This document shows positions 1-6,133 of a stretch of 6,825 nucleotides of DNA, in pieces; the first letter of the stretch is position 1; the number at the start of each line of letters is the position of its first letter. The notes below the pieces were generated by a model that was given only the letters and a program-made list of their open reading frames with translations, made no database searches and was not told the DNA's origin. Made by a program: the position numbers and the translations under genes. Source of the stretch: an uncultured Dermatophilus sp. (GTDB taxonomy: Bacteria; Actinomycetota; Actinomycetes; Actinomycetales; Dermatophilaceae); contig CAMCQD010000096.1 in assembly GCA_945876925.1 (NCBI GenBank), forward strand, positions 1 to 6,825. Direction: 5' to 3'.

Positions 1-1
1 C

Positions 2-115
2 GTCGAGGCGGTGCCGGGGCGCGGCTGCTCGATCGAGGCGGGCGTGCCCCTGCTCTCGGGGGCCAGGCAGCGGGAAGGCAACCGGGCCGGCCAGCTGAAC
101 CCCGAGCCGGTGTAG
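2..115 (+). CDS. 3' end of an unidentified gene (partial)
   Basis: The left edge cuts this gene, leaving the last 37 codons and a TAG stop at 113-115. The frame is supported by codon use: all but one of the 37 codons end in G or C, while the other two forward frames lack this bias. The visible peptide ends in NRAGQLNPEPV and contains one Cys. It has no recognisable motif, membrane segment or domain, so I cannot assign a function. It converges on the glycosyltransferase operon across about 105 bases that contain two dyads. The start and most of the protein lie outside the window. Confidence 0.6.
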   Translation, partial: VEAVPGRGCSIEAGVPLLSGARQREGNRAGQLNPEPV

Positions 116-135
116 CCGCCCCGGCTCACCGGGTA

Positions 136-151
136 CCCCGGATGGCCGGGG
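136..151. terminator. GC-rich hairpin after the partial gene
   Basis: CCCCGG, loop ATGG, then CCGGGG form a perfect 6-bp stem with a 4-base loop, 20 bases after the TAG of the partial gene. There is no T-tract, which is common for actinobacterial terminators. Because it is symmetric it could act on either strand between these convergent genes. Confidence 0.45.
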
Positions 152-180
152 CCGGCCCCGCTGGTCCGGGCAGCTGACCA

Positions 181-205
181 CGCCGGCCCGGTAACCAGGC
201 CGGCG
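181..205. terminator. 8-bp dyad between convergent genes
   Basis: CGCCGGCC (181-188) pairs perfectly with GGCCGGCG (198-205) around a 9-base loop. It lies 15 bases beyond the stop of the leftward GT2-GtrA gene and is the best candidate for the end of that operon. It could also stop transcription from the left. No T-tract is present. Confidence 0.5.
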
Positions 206-220
206 CGATGCCGCCGGGTC

Positions 221-1540
221 TCAGGACACCCCGGCCAGATCTCCCGAGTGGGCCTGAGCTGCCCGGGGGCGGCCCGGTTCGGCGGCACCGGCGATGCTCC
301 CGGGGAACGACTCAGCCCCCGCGCAGGCATCGGCCTCCGCGCCGGTCCCGGCATCGGCCGGCACGAAGTGCCCGTCCCCCGGGGCCGGGCTCATCGAGCG
401 GCGGAAGACGAGGAATTTCACCGCCGTGGCCACGACGTTGGCGGCCCCGACCACGACCGTCTGCGCGCCGGTGCCGGCGCCCGGGGCGACCAGCGCCACC
501 GTCCACAGGGCCACGGCGCTGACCGCCCAGAACAAGCCCAGGATCACCAGGCCCTGCAGCTGGTGGGCGAGGGCGTGCTCGCGGCCGCGCACCCCGAACG
601 TCCAGCGCCGGTTGGCGGCCGTATTGGCCACCGTCCCGGCGAGCAGCCCGAGCAGGTTGGCCAGCTGCGCGCCCAGCCCGGCGGCGCCCAGGAGGGCGAA
701 CAGCCCCAGGTGCACCACCGTGCTCAGCGCGCCGACTCCGGCGAACCGGACCACCTGGCCGCCCAGGCTCGGGTACAGCCGGCCCCGGCCCAGGCGGGCG
801 GCGAGGTCGCCGACCGGCAGTCGCCCGGAGGCCAGGTCGCGGCGTACCCGGATCATCCCGGCGACGTCCTCGCGCGCGGTGGCGACGACATCGACCCGGC
901 TGTCGGGGTCATCGAACCAGTCCACCGGCACCTCGTGGATCCGCAGGCAGCTGCGCTGGGCGAGCACGAGCAGCTCGGTGTCGAAGAACCAGGCGTCGTC
1001 TTGCACCAGCGGCAGCAGCTCGCGGGCGACATCGGCCCGGATCGCCTTGAAGCCGCACTGGGCGTCGCTGAACCTGGCTCCCAGCCCGAGGCGCAGCATG
1101 TGGTTGTAGGTGCGCGAGATGAACTCGCGCCGCGGCCCGCGCACCACCCGGGAGCCTCCGGCCAGCCGGGAGCCGATGGCCAGGTCGGAGTGTCCCGACA
1201 GCAGCGGCGCCAGCAGTGGGAACAGGGCGTCCAGGTCCGTGGACAGGTCGACGTCCATGTAGGCCAGCACGTCGGCGTCCGAGGCCAGCCAGGCCGCCTT
1301 GAGCGCCCGCCCGCGTCCCTTGGCCTCCATGCGCAGCGCGGTGATCTGCGGGTATTCCTGCGCTAGCCGGGCGGCCACTGCCGGGGTGGCGTCGGTGCTG
1401 GCGTTGTCGGCTATGGTGATCCGGAACGGGTAGGGCAGGTACGTGGTCAGGTAGTCGTGCAACCGCCCGGCGCACGCGGCCAGGGAGCCCTGCTCGTTGT
1501 AGACCGGGATGACGATGTCGATGACGGGTCGTATGTTCAT
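221..1540 (-). CDS. GT2 polyprenyl-phosphate glycosyltransferase fused to a GtrA membrane domain
   Basis: The 439-residue protein has two domains. Residues about 5-245 are a GT-A fold family 2 transferase of the dolichyl-phosphate mannose/glucose synthase type: the opening strand IDIVIPVYNEQ, an ADNASTD nucleotide-binding turn, the metal-binding D96-V-D98 motif in YMDVDLSTD, and the later SDAQCGFKAIR and FFDTELL blocks. Residues about 262-383 are a GtrA domain with four hydrophobic segments (about 266-284, 288-307, 330-352, 360-379) and the family's NRRWTF signature at 310-315. Residues 384-439 are an Ala/Gly-rich low-complexity tail. From family knowledge, the GT2 half makes a polyprenyl-phosphate sugar on the cytoplasmic face and GtrA domains are linked to its translocation. 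The ATG lies only 6 bases after the stop of the upstream GT-C gene, so the two are probably translationally coupled. An AGGG inside the upstream gene may serve as ribosome binding site. The sugar cannot be told from sequence. Confidence 0.93.
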   Translation of the reverse strand: MNIRPVIDIVIPVYNEQGSLAACAGRLHDYLTTYLPYPFRITIADNASTDATPAVAARLAQEYPQITALRMEAKGRGRALKAAWLASDADVLAYMDVDLSTDLDALFPLLAPLLSGHSDLAIGSRLAGGSRVVRGPRREFISRTYNHMLRLGLGARFSDAQCGFKAIRADVARELLPLVQDDAWFFDTELLVLAQRSCLRIHEVPVDWFDDPDSRVDVVATAREDVAGMIRVRRDLASGRLPVGDLAARLGRGRLYPSLGGQVVRFAGVGALSTVVHLGLFALLGAAGLGAQLANLLGLLAGTVANTAANRRWTFGVRGREHALAHQLQGLVILGLFWAVSAVALWTVALVAPGAGTGAQTVVVGAANVVATAVKFLVFRRSMSPAPGDGHFVPADAGTGAEADACAGAESFPGSIAGAAEPGRPRAAQAHSGDLAGVS

Positions 1541-1546
1541 GGTGAA

Positions 1547-3775
1547 TCAGCCCTGGGTACTCGTCGTGCTGGCAGAGGACGGCTGGGTGAGGTCGTAGAA
1601 CGTCACGCCGCCGATGGTGACCTGGGTGAAGCTGGCCTGGACCCATTCGCTGATCTGGCTGCTGGCGTCCGAGCCGCCGTTGGCGCGGCCGAAGCCGCCG
1701 CCGGCCAGGAAGTAGTGGATCTGGCCGCTGGCCACGTACTGCTGGAACTGCTCGAGGGTGGGCGAGGGGTCCGAGCCGTTGAACCCGCCGATGGCCATCA
1801 CCGGCTCACCGGAGCCGATCTGCAGTCCGGCGGCGCTCTGGCTGCCGACCGCGGCCGCTACCCACGTGTACGAGCTGGCATTCTCCTGTAGCGCGGACAC
1901 CACTTCGGCGTTCGGCTCGGAGGCGTTCAGCAGGCGATTGCGGTTAGTTCCGGCGCCGGTGCCGCCCGGGGCGGTGCCGTTCTGCGCGGTGCCATCCTGC
2001 GCCGCGCCCGGGGCGGTGCCACCGGCCGGCGGGGCCGGGGGCTGCCCGCCGGGTCCGCCCAGTCCGCCTCCGGGTCCGCCCATTCCGCCTCCGGGTCCGC
2101 CCATTCCGCCTCCGGGGCCGCCCATGCCGCCCGGGCCGCCGGTGCTGGGCCCGGCGGTGACGATGGAGCCGGAGTATCCGCTGCTCACCGTGGTGGCGCT
2201 GAACGCGGCCGGGCCGGCCAGGCTGGCCGCGAGCGCGCCTGCCAGCACCACCGGAACCGCCCGGGCGTGCAGCCGGTGCGCGACGAGCAGCAGCAGCGCC
2301 GCGGACAGGCCGGTGGCCAGCACGAGGTAGCGCAGCGGGCCGTACACGTCCCCGGTCCGGGTCAGCAGGACGAAGCCCCAGATGGCGGCTGCGGCGGTGC
2401 CTGCGGCCAGGGTGAGCGAGCCCCAGCGGCCGGTGCGCTCACGCTGCCGCGACCAGGCGTGCACCGCCCCGATGCCGATGAGGGCGGCGAGGTACGGCGC
2501 GAGCGCGATCGTGTAGTACTCGTGGAAGATCCCTGCCATGAGGGAGAACACCGCAGCGGTGAGCACGAGCGAACCGCCCCATACCAGGTAGCTGGCCCGG
2601 ATCAGGTCGGTCCGCGCGGCCCGACGGGTGACCCACAGTCCTGCGATCAGGAAGATCGCCGCCGTGGGGATGAGCCACGAGATCTGCCCGCCGACCGCGC
2701 TGGAGAACATCCGCCAGATGCTCGCGGTGCCCGTGTTGGGCCCGACCGAGCCCTCCTCGTCTCCGGTGATCCGGCCCATGCCGTTGTACCCGAAGGTCAG
2801 CTCCAGGAAGGAGTTGTTCTGCGAGCCGCCGATGTAGGGGCGCATCGAGGCCGGGATCAGCTCGACGATCGCGATCCACCAGCCGGCGCTGAGCACCATG
2901 GCGAGCACGCCGAGCGCGCTGTTGCCGATCCGGCGGCCCAGGCTCCCGGCCCCGGCGAACAGGTACACCAGGCCGAGCACGGGCAGGATGATGACCGCTT
3001 GCAGGGTCTTGGTGAGGAAGGCGAAGCCGATGAGCACCCCGGCGAGGATCATCCAGCGCTTGCGCGTGTCCTCCAGGGCGCGCAGGGTCACCACGCAGGC
3101 GGCGGTGAGGAGCAGGGCGAGCAGGGCGTCGGGGTTGTTGAACCGGAACATCAGCGTCGCCACCGGCGTCAGCGCGAGCACCACGCCGGCGATCAGCCCG
3201 GCCGCGTGGCCGGAGTAGCGCCGCACGCCCGCGTAGAGCACCGCCACGGTACCGGCGCCCATGAGCACCTGCGGCACGAGGATCGCGGCCGGGTTCAGCC
3301 CGAAGATGCGGACCGAGAGCATCATCGGCCAGAGCGAAGCCGGCGGTTTGTCGACGGTGATGCTGCCGGCCGCGTCGGAGGAGCCGAAGAAGAACGCCTC
3401 CCAGGACTGCGACCCGGCCTGCACGGCCGCGGTGTAGAACGAGTTCGCCCAGCCGTTCGCGGTGAGGCCGTATAGCCAGAACCCGAGGGTGGCGGCCAGG
3501 AGGACGAGCACGCTGACGCGCTCGCCCCGGCTCCACTGGCGGATGCCGCGCGGGTCGTGGACCCGCAGTCCGGTTCCGGCGCGGGCCTGCGGCGCGGTGT
3601 GCGGGCTCGCGCCCTCGCCGTTGCTGCCGGTGCGCTGCCACCAGGCGGCGACCGGGCCGGGCAGCCGCAGCCAGGACCGGCTCGCGACCTGAGTAGATGC
3701 GATGTTCATGGGCACCAACGTGGGCCTGCTCGCTATGCGTTCGCTGTGGCCGGACTGGCCTGGCCGTATGAGCAT
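1547..3775 (-). CDS. GT-C (PMT/ArnT, YkcB-like) membrane glycosyltransferase
   Basis: This is a multi-pass membrane transferase of 742 residues if the first ATG is used. Residues about 86-530 carry roughly ten or more hydrophobic segments. A long first extracytoplasmic loop (about 104-150) has NSFYTAAVQAG, FFFGSSD and VDKPPASLW, the last a hallmark of the GT39/ArnT-like group resembling YkcB. FRFNNPDALLAL (210-221) and FHEYYTIALAPY (417-428) are further family-like blocks. A Gly-rich repeat linker (about 546-577) and a Pro/Ala/Thr-rich stretch lead to a probable soluble outer domain (about 610-732), as in YkcA/YkcB-type mannosyltransferases. These enzymes use a polyprenyl-phosphate sugar on the outer face; donor and acceptor are unknown here. 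It is first in a two-gene operon with GT2-GtrA. The start is uncertain: the ATG at 3775 has GGGGA directly abutting it, whereas a GTG at 3715 has AGCAGG about 9 bases upstream and an ATG lies at 3709. Residues 1-22 may therefore not be made. Confidence 0.92.
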   Translation of the reverse strand: MLIRPGQSGHSERIASRPTLVPMNIASTQVASRSWLRLPGPVAAWWQRTGSNGEGASPHTAPQARAGTGLRVHDPRGIRQWSRGERVSVLVLLAATLGFWLYGLTANGWANSFYTAAVQAGSQSWEAFFFGSSDAAGSITVDKPPASLWPMMLSVRIFGLNPAAILVPQVLMGAGTVAVLYAGVRRYSGHAAGLIAGVVLALTPVATLMFRFNNPDALLALLLTAACVVTLRALEDTRKRWMILAGVLIGFAFLTKTLQAVIILPVLGLVYLFAGAGSLGRRIGNSALGVLAMVLSAGWWIAIVELIPASMRPYIGGSQNNSFLELTFGYNGMGRITGDEEGSVGPNTGTASIWRMFSSAVGGQISWLIPTAAIFLIAGLWVTRRAARTDLIRASYLVWGGSLVLTAAVFSLMAGIFHEYYTIALAPYLAALIGIGAVHAWSRQRERTGRWGSLTLAAGTAAAAIWGFVLLTRTGDVYGPLRYLVLATGLSAALLLLVAHRLHARAVPVVLAGALAASLAGPAAFSATTVSSGYSGSIVTAGPSTGGPGGMGGPGGGMGGPGGGMGGPGGGLGGPGGQPPAPPAGGTAPGAAQDGTAQNGTAPGGTGAGTNRNRLLNASEPNAEVVSALQENASSYTWVAAAVGSQSAAGLQIGSGEPVMAIGGFNGSDPSPTLEQFQQYVASGQIHYFLAGGGFGRANGGSDASSQISEWVQASFTQVTIGGVTFYDLTQPSSASTTSTQG
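2051..2134. repeat. 21-bp tandem repeat encoding a Gly-rich linker
   Basis: Four consecutive 21-bp units (2051-2071, 2072-2092, 2093-2113, 2114-2134) lie inside the GT-C gene. Units 2 and 3 are identical; unit 1 differs from them at one base and unit 4 at several. On the minus strand they encode repeating GGPGGGM-type heptapeptides. The in-frame period means copy number can change without breaking the gene. The encoded segment probably acts as a flexible spacer between the membrane core and the outer C-terminal domain. Confidence 0.85.
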
Positions 3776-3841
3776 TCCCCGGCCCGCGTGAGCAGCGCCA
3801 CAGGCGTCGCCGGGCAGCGGCGCTGCCAGCTAAACGGCGCC

Positions 3842-3875
3842 CCTTCTGGCGTGCGCAGTACCTTCTGGCATGCGC
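3842..3875. promoter_or_regulatory. 15-bp direct repeat pair in the divergent intergenic region
   Basis: CCTTCTGGCGTGCGC (3842-3856) and CCTTCTGGCATGCGC (3861-3875) match at 14 of 15 bases with a 19-base start-to-start spacing, so both copies fall on nearly the same helix face. They sit 67-100 bases upstream of the first possible GT-C start and about 145 bases before the small membrane protein gene. The arrangement resembles a tandem operator for a dimeric response regulator or activator, but I recognise no specific regulator. No convincing -35/-10 pair was found near it. Confidence 0.4.
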
Positions 3876-3910
3876 CGGGGAGATCGCGCTCACCGGAGGC
3901 AGGGGCAGAC

Positions 3911-3944
3911 CCGCCCGCGCGCAGGAGGCGACTCCCGCGGGCGG
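3911..3944 (+). other. Bulged hairpin with GCGA tetraloop upstream of the small membrane protein gene
   Basis: CCGCCCGCG (3911-3919) pairs with CGCGGGCGG (3936-3944). After a 4-base left bulge, GGAG (3924-3927) pairs with CTCC (3932-3935) around GCGA (3928-3931). On the plus strand this is a 13-bp stem capped by a GNRA-type tetraloop, ending 76 bases before the ATG at 4021. It could be a structured 5' leader or a terminator for upstream transcription. Whether it is transcribed is not known from sequence. Confidence 0.4.
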
Positions 3945-4020
3945 AGCCGGGCACGCAAAGCCCGGGTAAGTCCTGGCCGGCGGCTAGGCATCGCACAGCC
4001 CCGGCACAGGCACCGCTCGC

Positions 4021-4377
4021 ATGGTGACAGGCATGGACGCACACGCAACGCCTCCCAGCAGCAGTGACCCCCTCGCCACCGGCGGGGACCTGGCCGGGGC
4101 CCCGGTGCCGTCGGCCACCGCGCCCGCGGTCCGCCCGCCGCGCTGGTCGGGTAAGAAGACCGCGGTCGTCGCGGCTCTGGCGATCGGCGTGGCCACCGGC
4201 GGGACGATGGCCGCCGCTGCCGCGCTGCCGGCGGGTTCGGCTCAGCTGGAAACGGGTTCGCGCACGATGGGTCCCGGCGGCCCCGGGCGGCACGCCGCCG
4301 GCACCACCGGAACCGCCACCGGGCAGGGCACTACCGGCACCACCGGAACCGCCACCGGATCGGCGAGCACGCGCTGA
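4021..4377 (+). CDS. Small single-span membrane protein with Thr/Gly-rich tail (unknown function)
   Basis: The product is 118 residues and I do not recognise its family. Residues 1-40 are polar and rich in Pro, Ala and Ser. A basic patch (R41, K45, K46) precedes one hydrophobic segment at about 47-70, which predicts the N-terminus inside and the C-terminus outside, as a signal anchor or uncleaved signal. Residues 76-118 are a low-complexity Gly/Thr tail in which GTTGTATG occurs at 94-101 and 106-113. The frame is supported by strong G/C third positions from about codon 10. The start could be the ATG at 4021 or the ATG at 4033, as neither has a clear Shine-Dalgarno. It is divergent from the GT-C operon and followed by a hairpin. 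The outward Thr-rich tail would suit O-glycosylation, which is inference only. Confidence 0.65.
   Translation: MVTGMDAHATPPSSSDPLATGGDLAGAPVPSATAPAVRPPRWSGKKTAVVAALAIGVATGGTMAAAAALPAGSAQLETGSRTMGPGGPGRHAAGTTGTATGQGTTGTTGTATGSASTR
4298..4358. repeat. 25-bp exact direct repeat inside the small membrane protein gene
   Basis: An identical 25-bp stretch occurs at 4298-4322 and 4334-4358, a 36-bp period, so the reading frame is kept. It encodes the repeated GTTGTATG in the Thr/Gly tail. Identity at the DNA level, not only in protein, suggests a recent duplication or slippage. Confidence 0.8.
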
Positions 4378-4389
4378 GGAGTGCGGGCC

Positions 4390-4437
4390 GGTGCGGCACC
4401 CTCCTCCCGGTGCGGTGCTCCCGCGCGGGGAGGAGGG
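4390..4437 (+). terminator. GC-rich hairpin after the small membrane protein gene
   Basis: CCCTCCTCCC (4399-4408) pairs perfectly with GGGAGGAGGG (4428-4437) over 10 bp with a 19-base loop. Shorter competing hairpins are possible: GGTG (4390-4393) with CACC (4397-4400), and GCACC with GGTGC across the left arm. It begins shortly after the TGA at 4375-4377. There is no T-tract. The right arm resembles a strong Shine-Dalgarno, but no start codon follows at suitable spacing, so I read it as a terminator. Confidence 0.5.
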
Positions 4438-4482
4438 CCCCGGCGCCCGGCCTGATCCGGAGCGCGCTGCGGCCTGATGCCG

Positions 4483-4515
4483 GTGGCACTGTGCGGGCGG
4501 CCGTGCCAGTGCCAC
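4483..4515. promoter_or_regulatory. 9-bp inverted repeat at the pepP promoter
   Basis: GTGGCACTG (4483-4491) and CAGTGCCAC (4507-4515) form a perfect inverted repeat around 15 bases, just before the GTG start of pepP at 4525. The right arm overlaps the proposed -10 hexamer (4513-4518), as an operator for a dimeric repressor would. As RNA it could also form a hairpin. It is not a CIRCE element or another operator I can name. Confidence 0.45.
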
Positions 4516-4518
4516 TAT
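4513..4518 (+). promoter_or_regulatory. Candidate -10 element for leaderless pepP transcript
   Basis: CACTAT occupies positions -12 to -7 relative to the GTG at 4525 and matches the most conserved -10 positions (A2, A5, T6) but not T1. There is no Shine-Dalgarno before the GTG. This is the layout expected when transcription starts at the start codon, which is common in actinobacteria. No good -35 is visible. Confidence 0.35.
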
Positions 4519-4524
4519 GTACGG

Positions 4525-6015
4525 GTGACCGATCGCCCCGAACACACCTCTGAGCACCGCAGCAGTCCCGATTCCGAGGCCTTCGCCGAGTTCATGTCAG
4601 CCGGCTGGGCCCGCCGCGAGGAGGCGCTGCCGCCGCTGAGCGAGCCGGCCCGCTGGGCCGCTTCCCGCCGGGATGCGCTCTCGGCCGCGTTCCCCCGCGA
4701 GCGGCTCGTCATCCCGGCCGGCAGCCTGAAGGTGCGCAGCAACGACACCGACTACCAGTTCCGGCCGCACACCGCGTTCGCGCACCTCACCGGCCTGGGC
4801 GCCGACCGCGAGCCGGACGCCGTGCTCGTGCTGGAGCCGCTGGAGTCCGGCGGCCATGAGGCGGTGCTGTACGCCCGGCCGCTGGCCCCGCGGGACAGCA
4901 AGGAGTCGTTCACCGATCACCGCTACGGCGAGTTCTGGGTGGGGCCGGCGCCCACGCTGGAGTCGCTGGCCGCCGAGCTGGGCGTAACCACCGCCCACCT
5001 GGATCAGCTTCCCGACGCGATCGGCAAGGACCTGGGCCTGGTCGGGCTGCGCACCCTCGCCGGGGTCGACGCCTCCGTGGACGCCGCCGCCGCGGCCGCC
5101 CGGGCCAGCACCGCCGATGCGCGCATCATCGAGACCGCCGCCGCGGCCGACCGTGACCTGGCGGTGCACGTCTCCACCATGCGGCTGGTCAAGGACCCGT
5201 GGGAGATCGGCCAGATGCGCCAGGCCTGCGCCCGGACCGCCGAGGCCTTCGAGGCGGTCGTACGCGAGTTCCCGCAGGCGGTGCGGCGCGGCCGCGGCGA
5301 GCGCTGGATCGAGGGCGTGTTCGGGCTGCACGCCCGGCATGCCGGTAACGGGGTCGGCTACCAGTCGATCTGCGCGGCCGGGGACCACGCCAACACGCTG
5401 CACTGGGTGAAGAACACCGGCGACCTGGCCGAGGGAGACCTGGTCCTGCTCGACGCCGGTATCGAGCTGGATTCGCTGTTCACCGCCGACATCACCCGTA
5501 CCCTGCCGGTCAGCGGGCGGTTCTCCCCGGCGCAGCGCAAGGTCTACGAGGCCGTGCTGGAGGCGCAGGAGGCCGGCCTGGCCGCGGCCAGGCCCGGGGC
5601 CACCTTCAAGGACGTCCACGCCGCCGCCATCGCCGTCATCGCCCGGTACTGCCACGAGTGGGGCCTGCTGCCGGAGGGGGTCAGCGTGGCCGATACCCTC
5701 GCCCCGCAGGGCCAGTGGCACCGGCGCTGGATGGTCCACGGCACCAGCCACCACCTCGGCCTGGATGTGCACGACTGCCAGCACGCCCTGCGCGAGGATT
5801 ACATGGAGGGCACCTTGCGGCCCGGGATGATCTTCACCGTCGAGCCGGGACTGTATTTCAAAGCCGATGACGAGCTGGTCCCGCCCGAGCTGCGCGGGAT
5901 CGGCGTGCGGATCGAGGACGACATCGTCATCACCGAGGACGGCTACGAGATGCTGTCCACGCTGCCGCGCACCGCGGACGACGTCGAGGAGTGGATGGCC
6001 CGCCTGCTGCCCTGA
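4525..6015 (+). CDS. pepP: Xaa-Pro aminopeptidase (aminopeptidase P, peptidase family M24B)
   Basis: This cytoplasmic metallopeptidase removes the N-terminal residue from peptides whose second residue is proline. With the GTG start it is 496 residues. The N-terminal AMP_N domain (about 25-170) includes LVIPAGSLKVRSNDTDYQFRP, and the C-terminal pita-bread domain (about 225-475) holds the active site. By alignment from memory with E. coli PepP, the dinuclear metal ligands are D310 (LLDAG), D322 (TADITR), H409 (HGTSHH), E440 (TVEPG) and E464 (RIEDD). The supporting histidines H405 and H416 are also present, so the enzyme should be active. I prefer GTG 4525 to the in-frame ATG at 4477 because the extra 16 residues are Cys-rich, overlap the inverted repeat and have no ribosome binding site. 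Tandem hairpins follow the stop directly, so it appears to be its own transcription unit. Confidence 0.95.
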   Translation: MTDRPEHTSEHRSSPDSEAFAEFMSAGWARREEALPPLSEPARWAASRRDALSAAFPRERLVIPAGSLKVRSNDTDYQFRPHTAFAHLTGLGADREPDAVLVLEPLESGGHEAVLYARPLAPRDSKESFTDHRYGEFWVGPAPTLESLAAELGVTTAHLDQLPDAIGKDLGLVGLRTLAGVDASVDAAAAAARASTADARIIETAAAADRDLAVHVSTMRLVKDPWEIGQMRQACARTAEAFEAVVREFPQAVRRGRGERWIEGVFGLHARHAGNGVGYQSICAAGDHANTLHWVKNTGDLAEGDLVLLDAGIELDSLFTADITRTLPVSGRFSPAQRKVYEAVLEAQEAGLAAARPGATFKDVHAAAIAVIARYCHEWGLLPEGVSVADTLAPQGQWHRRWMVHGTSHHLGLDVHDCQHALREDYMEGTLRPGMIFTVEPGLYFKADDELVPPELRGIGVRIEDDIVITEDGYEMLSTLPRTADDVEEWMARLLP

Positions 6016-6049
6016 CCCGCCGGTGCGGGCCGTCTCCCGCCGGTGCGGG
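6016..6049. terminator. Tandem identical hairpins after pepP
   Basis: The 15-base sequence CCCGCCGGTGCGGGC occurs twice, at 6016-6030 and 6036-6050. Each copy folds as CCCGC, loop CGGT, GCGGG. The first begins immediately after the TGA of pepP. No T-tract follows. Repeated short GC hairpins right after a stop are a plausible actinobacterial terminator or mRNA 3' stabiliser. Confidence 0.5.
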
Positions 6050-6121
6050 CAATGCGCCGCGCCGGCGGGCGTACACCGGTTGCACCGTCGTGGCACATAG
6101 CTCGCGGACAGCCGGGCAGGG

Positions 6122-6127
6122 CAAGAT
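6122..6127 (+). promoter_or_regulatory. Candidate -10 element for leaderless stress-protein transcript
   Basis: CAAGAT lies at -12 to -7 from the ATG at 6134, the same position and the same A2/A5/T6 pattern as the pepP candidate. The GGAGG at 6128-6132 is only 1 base from the ATG, too close to work as a normal Shine-Dalgarno. I found no sigma-B-like GGGTA -10 upstream. Confidence 0.3.
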
Positions 6128-6133
6128 GGAGGC

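Noticed and set aside
248..1366. Long plus-strand open frame (372 codons) opposite the GT2-GtrA gene
   Set aside because: It lies wholly antisense to a protein with clear GT2 and GtrA motifs. Its product is Gly/Arg/Pro/Gln-rich with no motif, as expected for an antisense frame in high-GC DNA.
2051..2134. Possible CRISPR or intergenic repeat array
   Set aside because: The units are contiguous with no spacers, are in frame, and encode a Gly-rich linker.
2439..3893. Minus-strand open frame of 484 codons overlapping the GT-C gene
   Set aside because: It is in another frame of the same strand as the GT-C gene. It is Arg-rich with no membrane pattern or motif, so it is a shadow.
4428..4437. GGGAGGAGGG as a Shine-Dalgarno for a missed gene
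   Set aside because: No start codon with an open frame follows at 5-12 bases, and the sequence is the right arm of a perfect 10-bp stem.
4484..4489. TGGCAC as half of a sigma-54 promoter
   Set aside because: The matching -12 element is absent and sigma-54 is not found in actinobacteria. The motif is explained as one arm of the inverted repeat.
4477..4524. Upstream in-frame ATG of pepP at 4477
   Set aside because: The extra 16 residues are Cys-rich, lack a ribosome binding site and coincide with the inverted repeat, so GTG 4525 is the better start.
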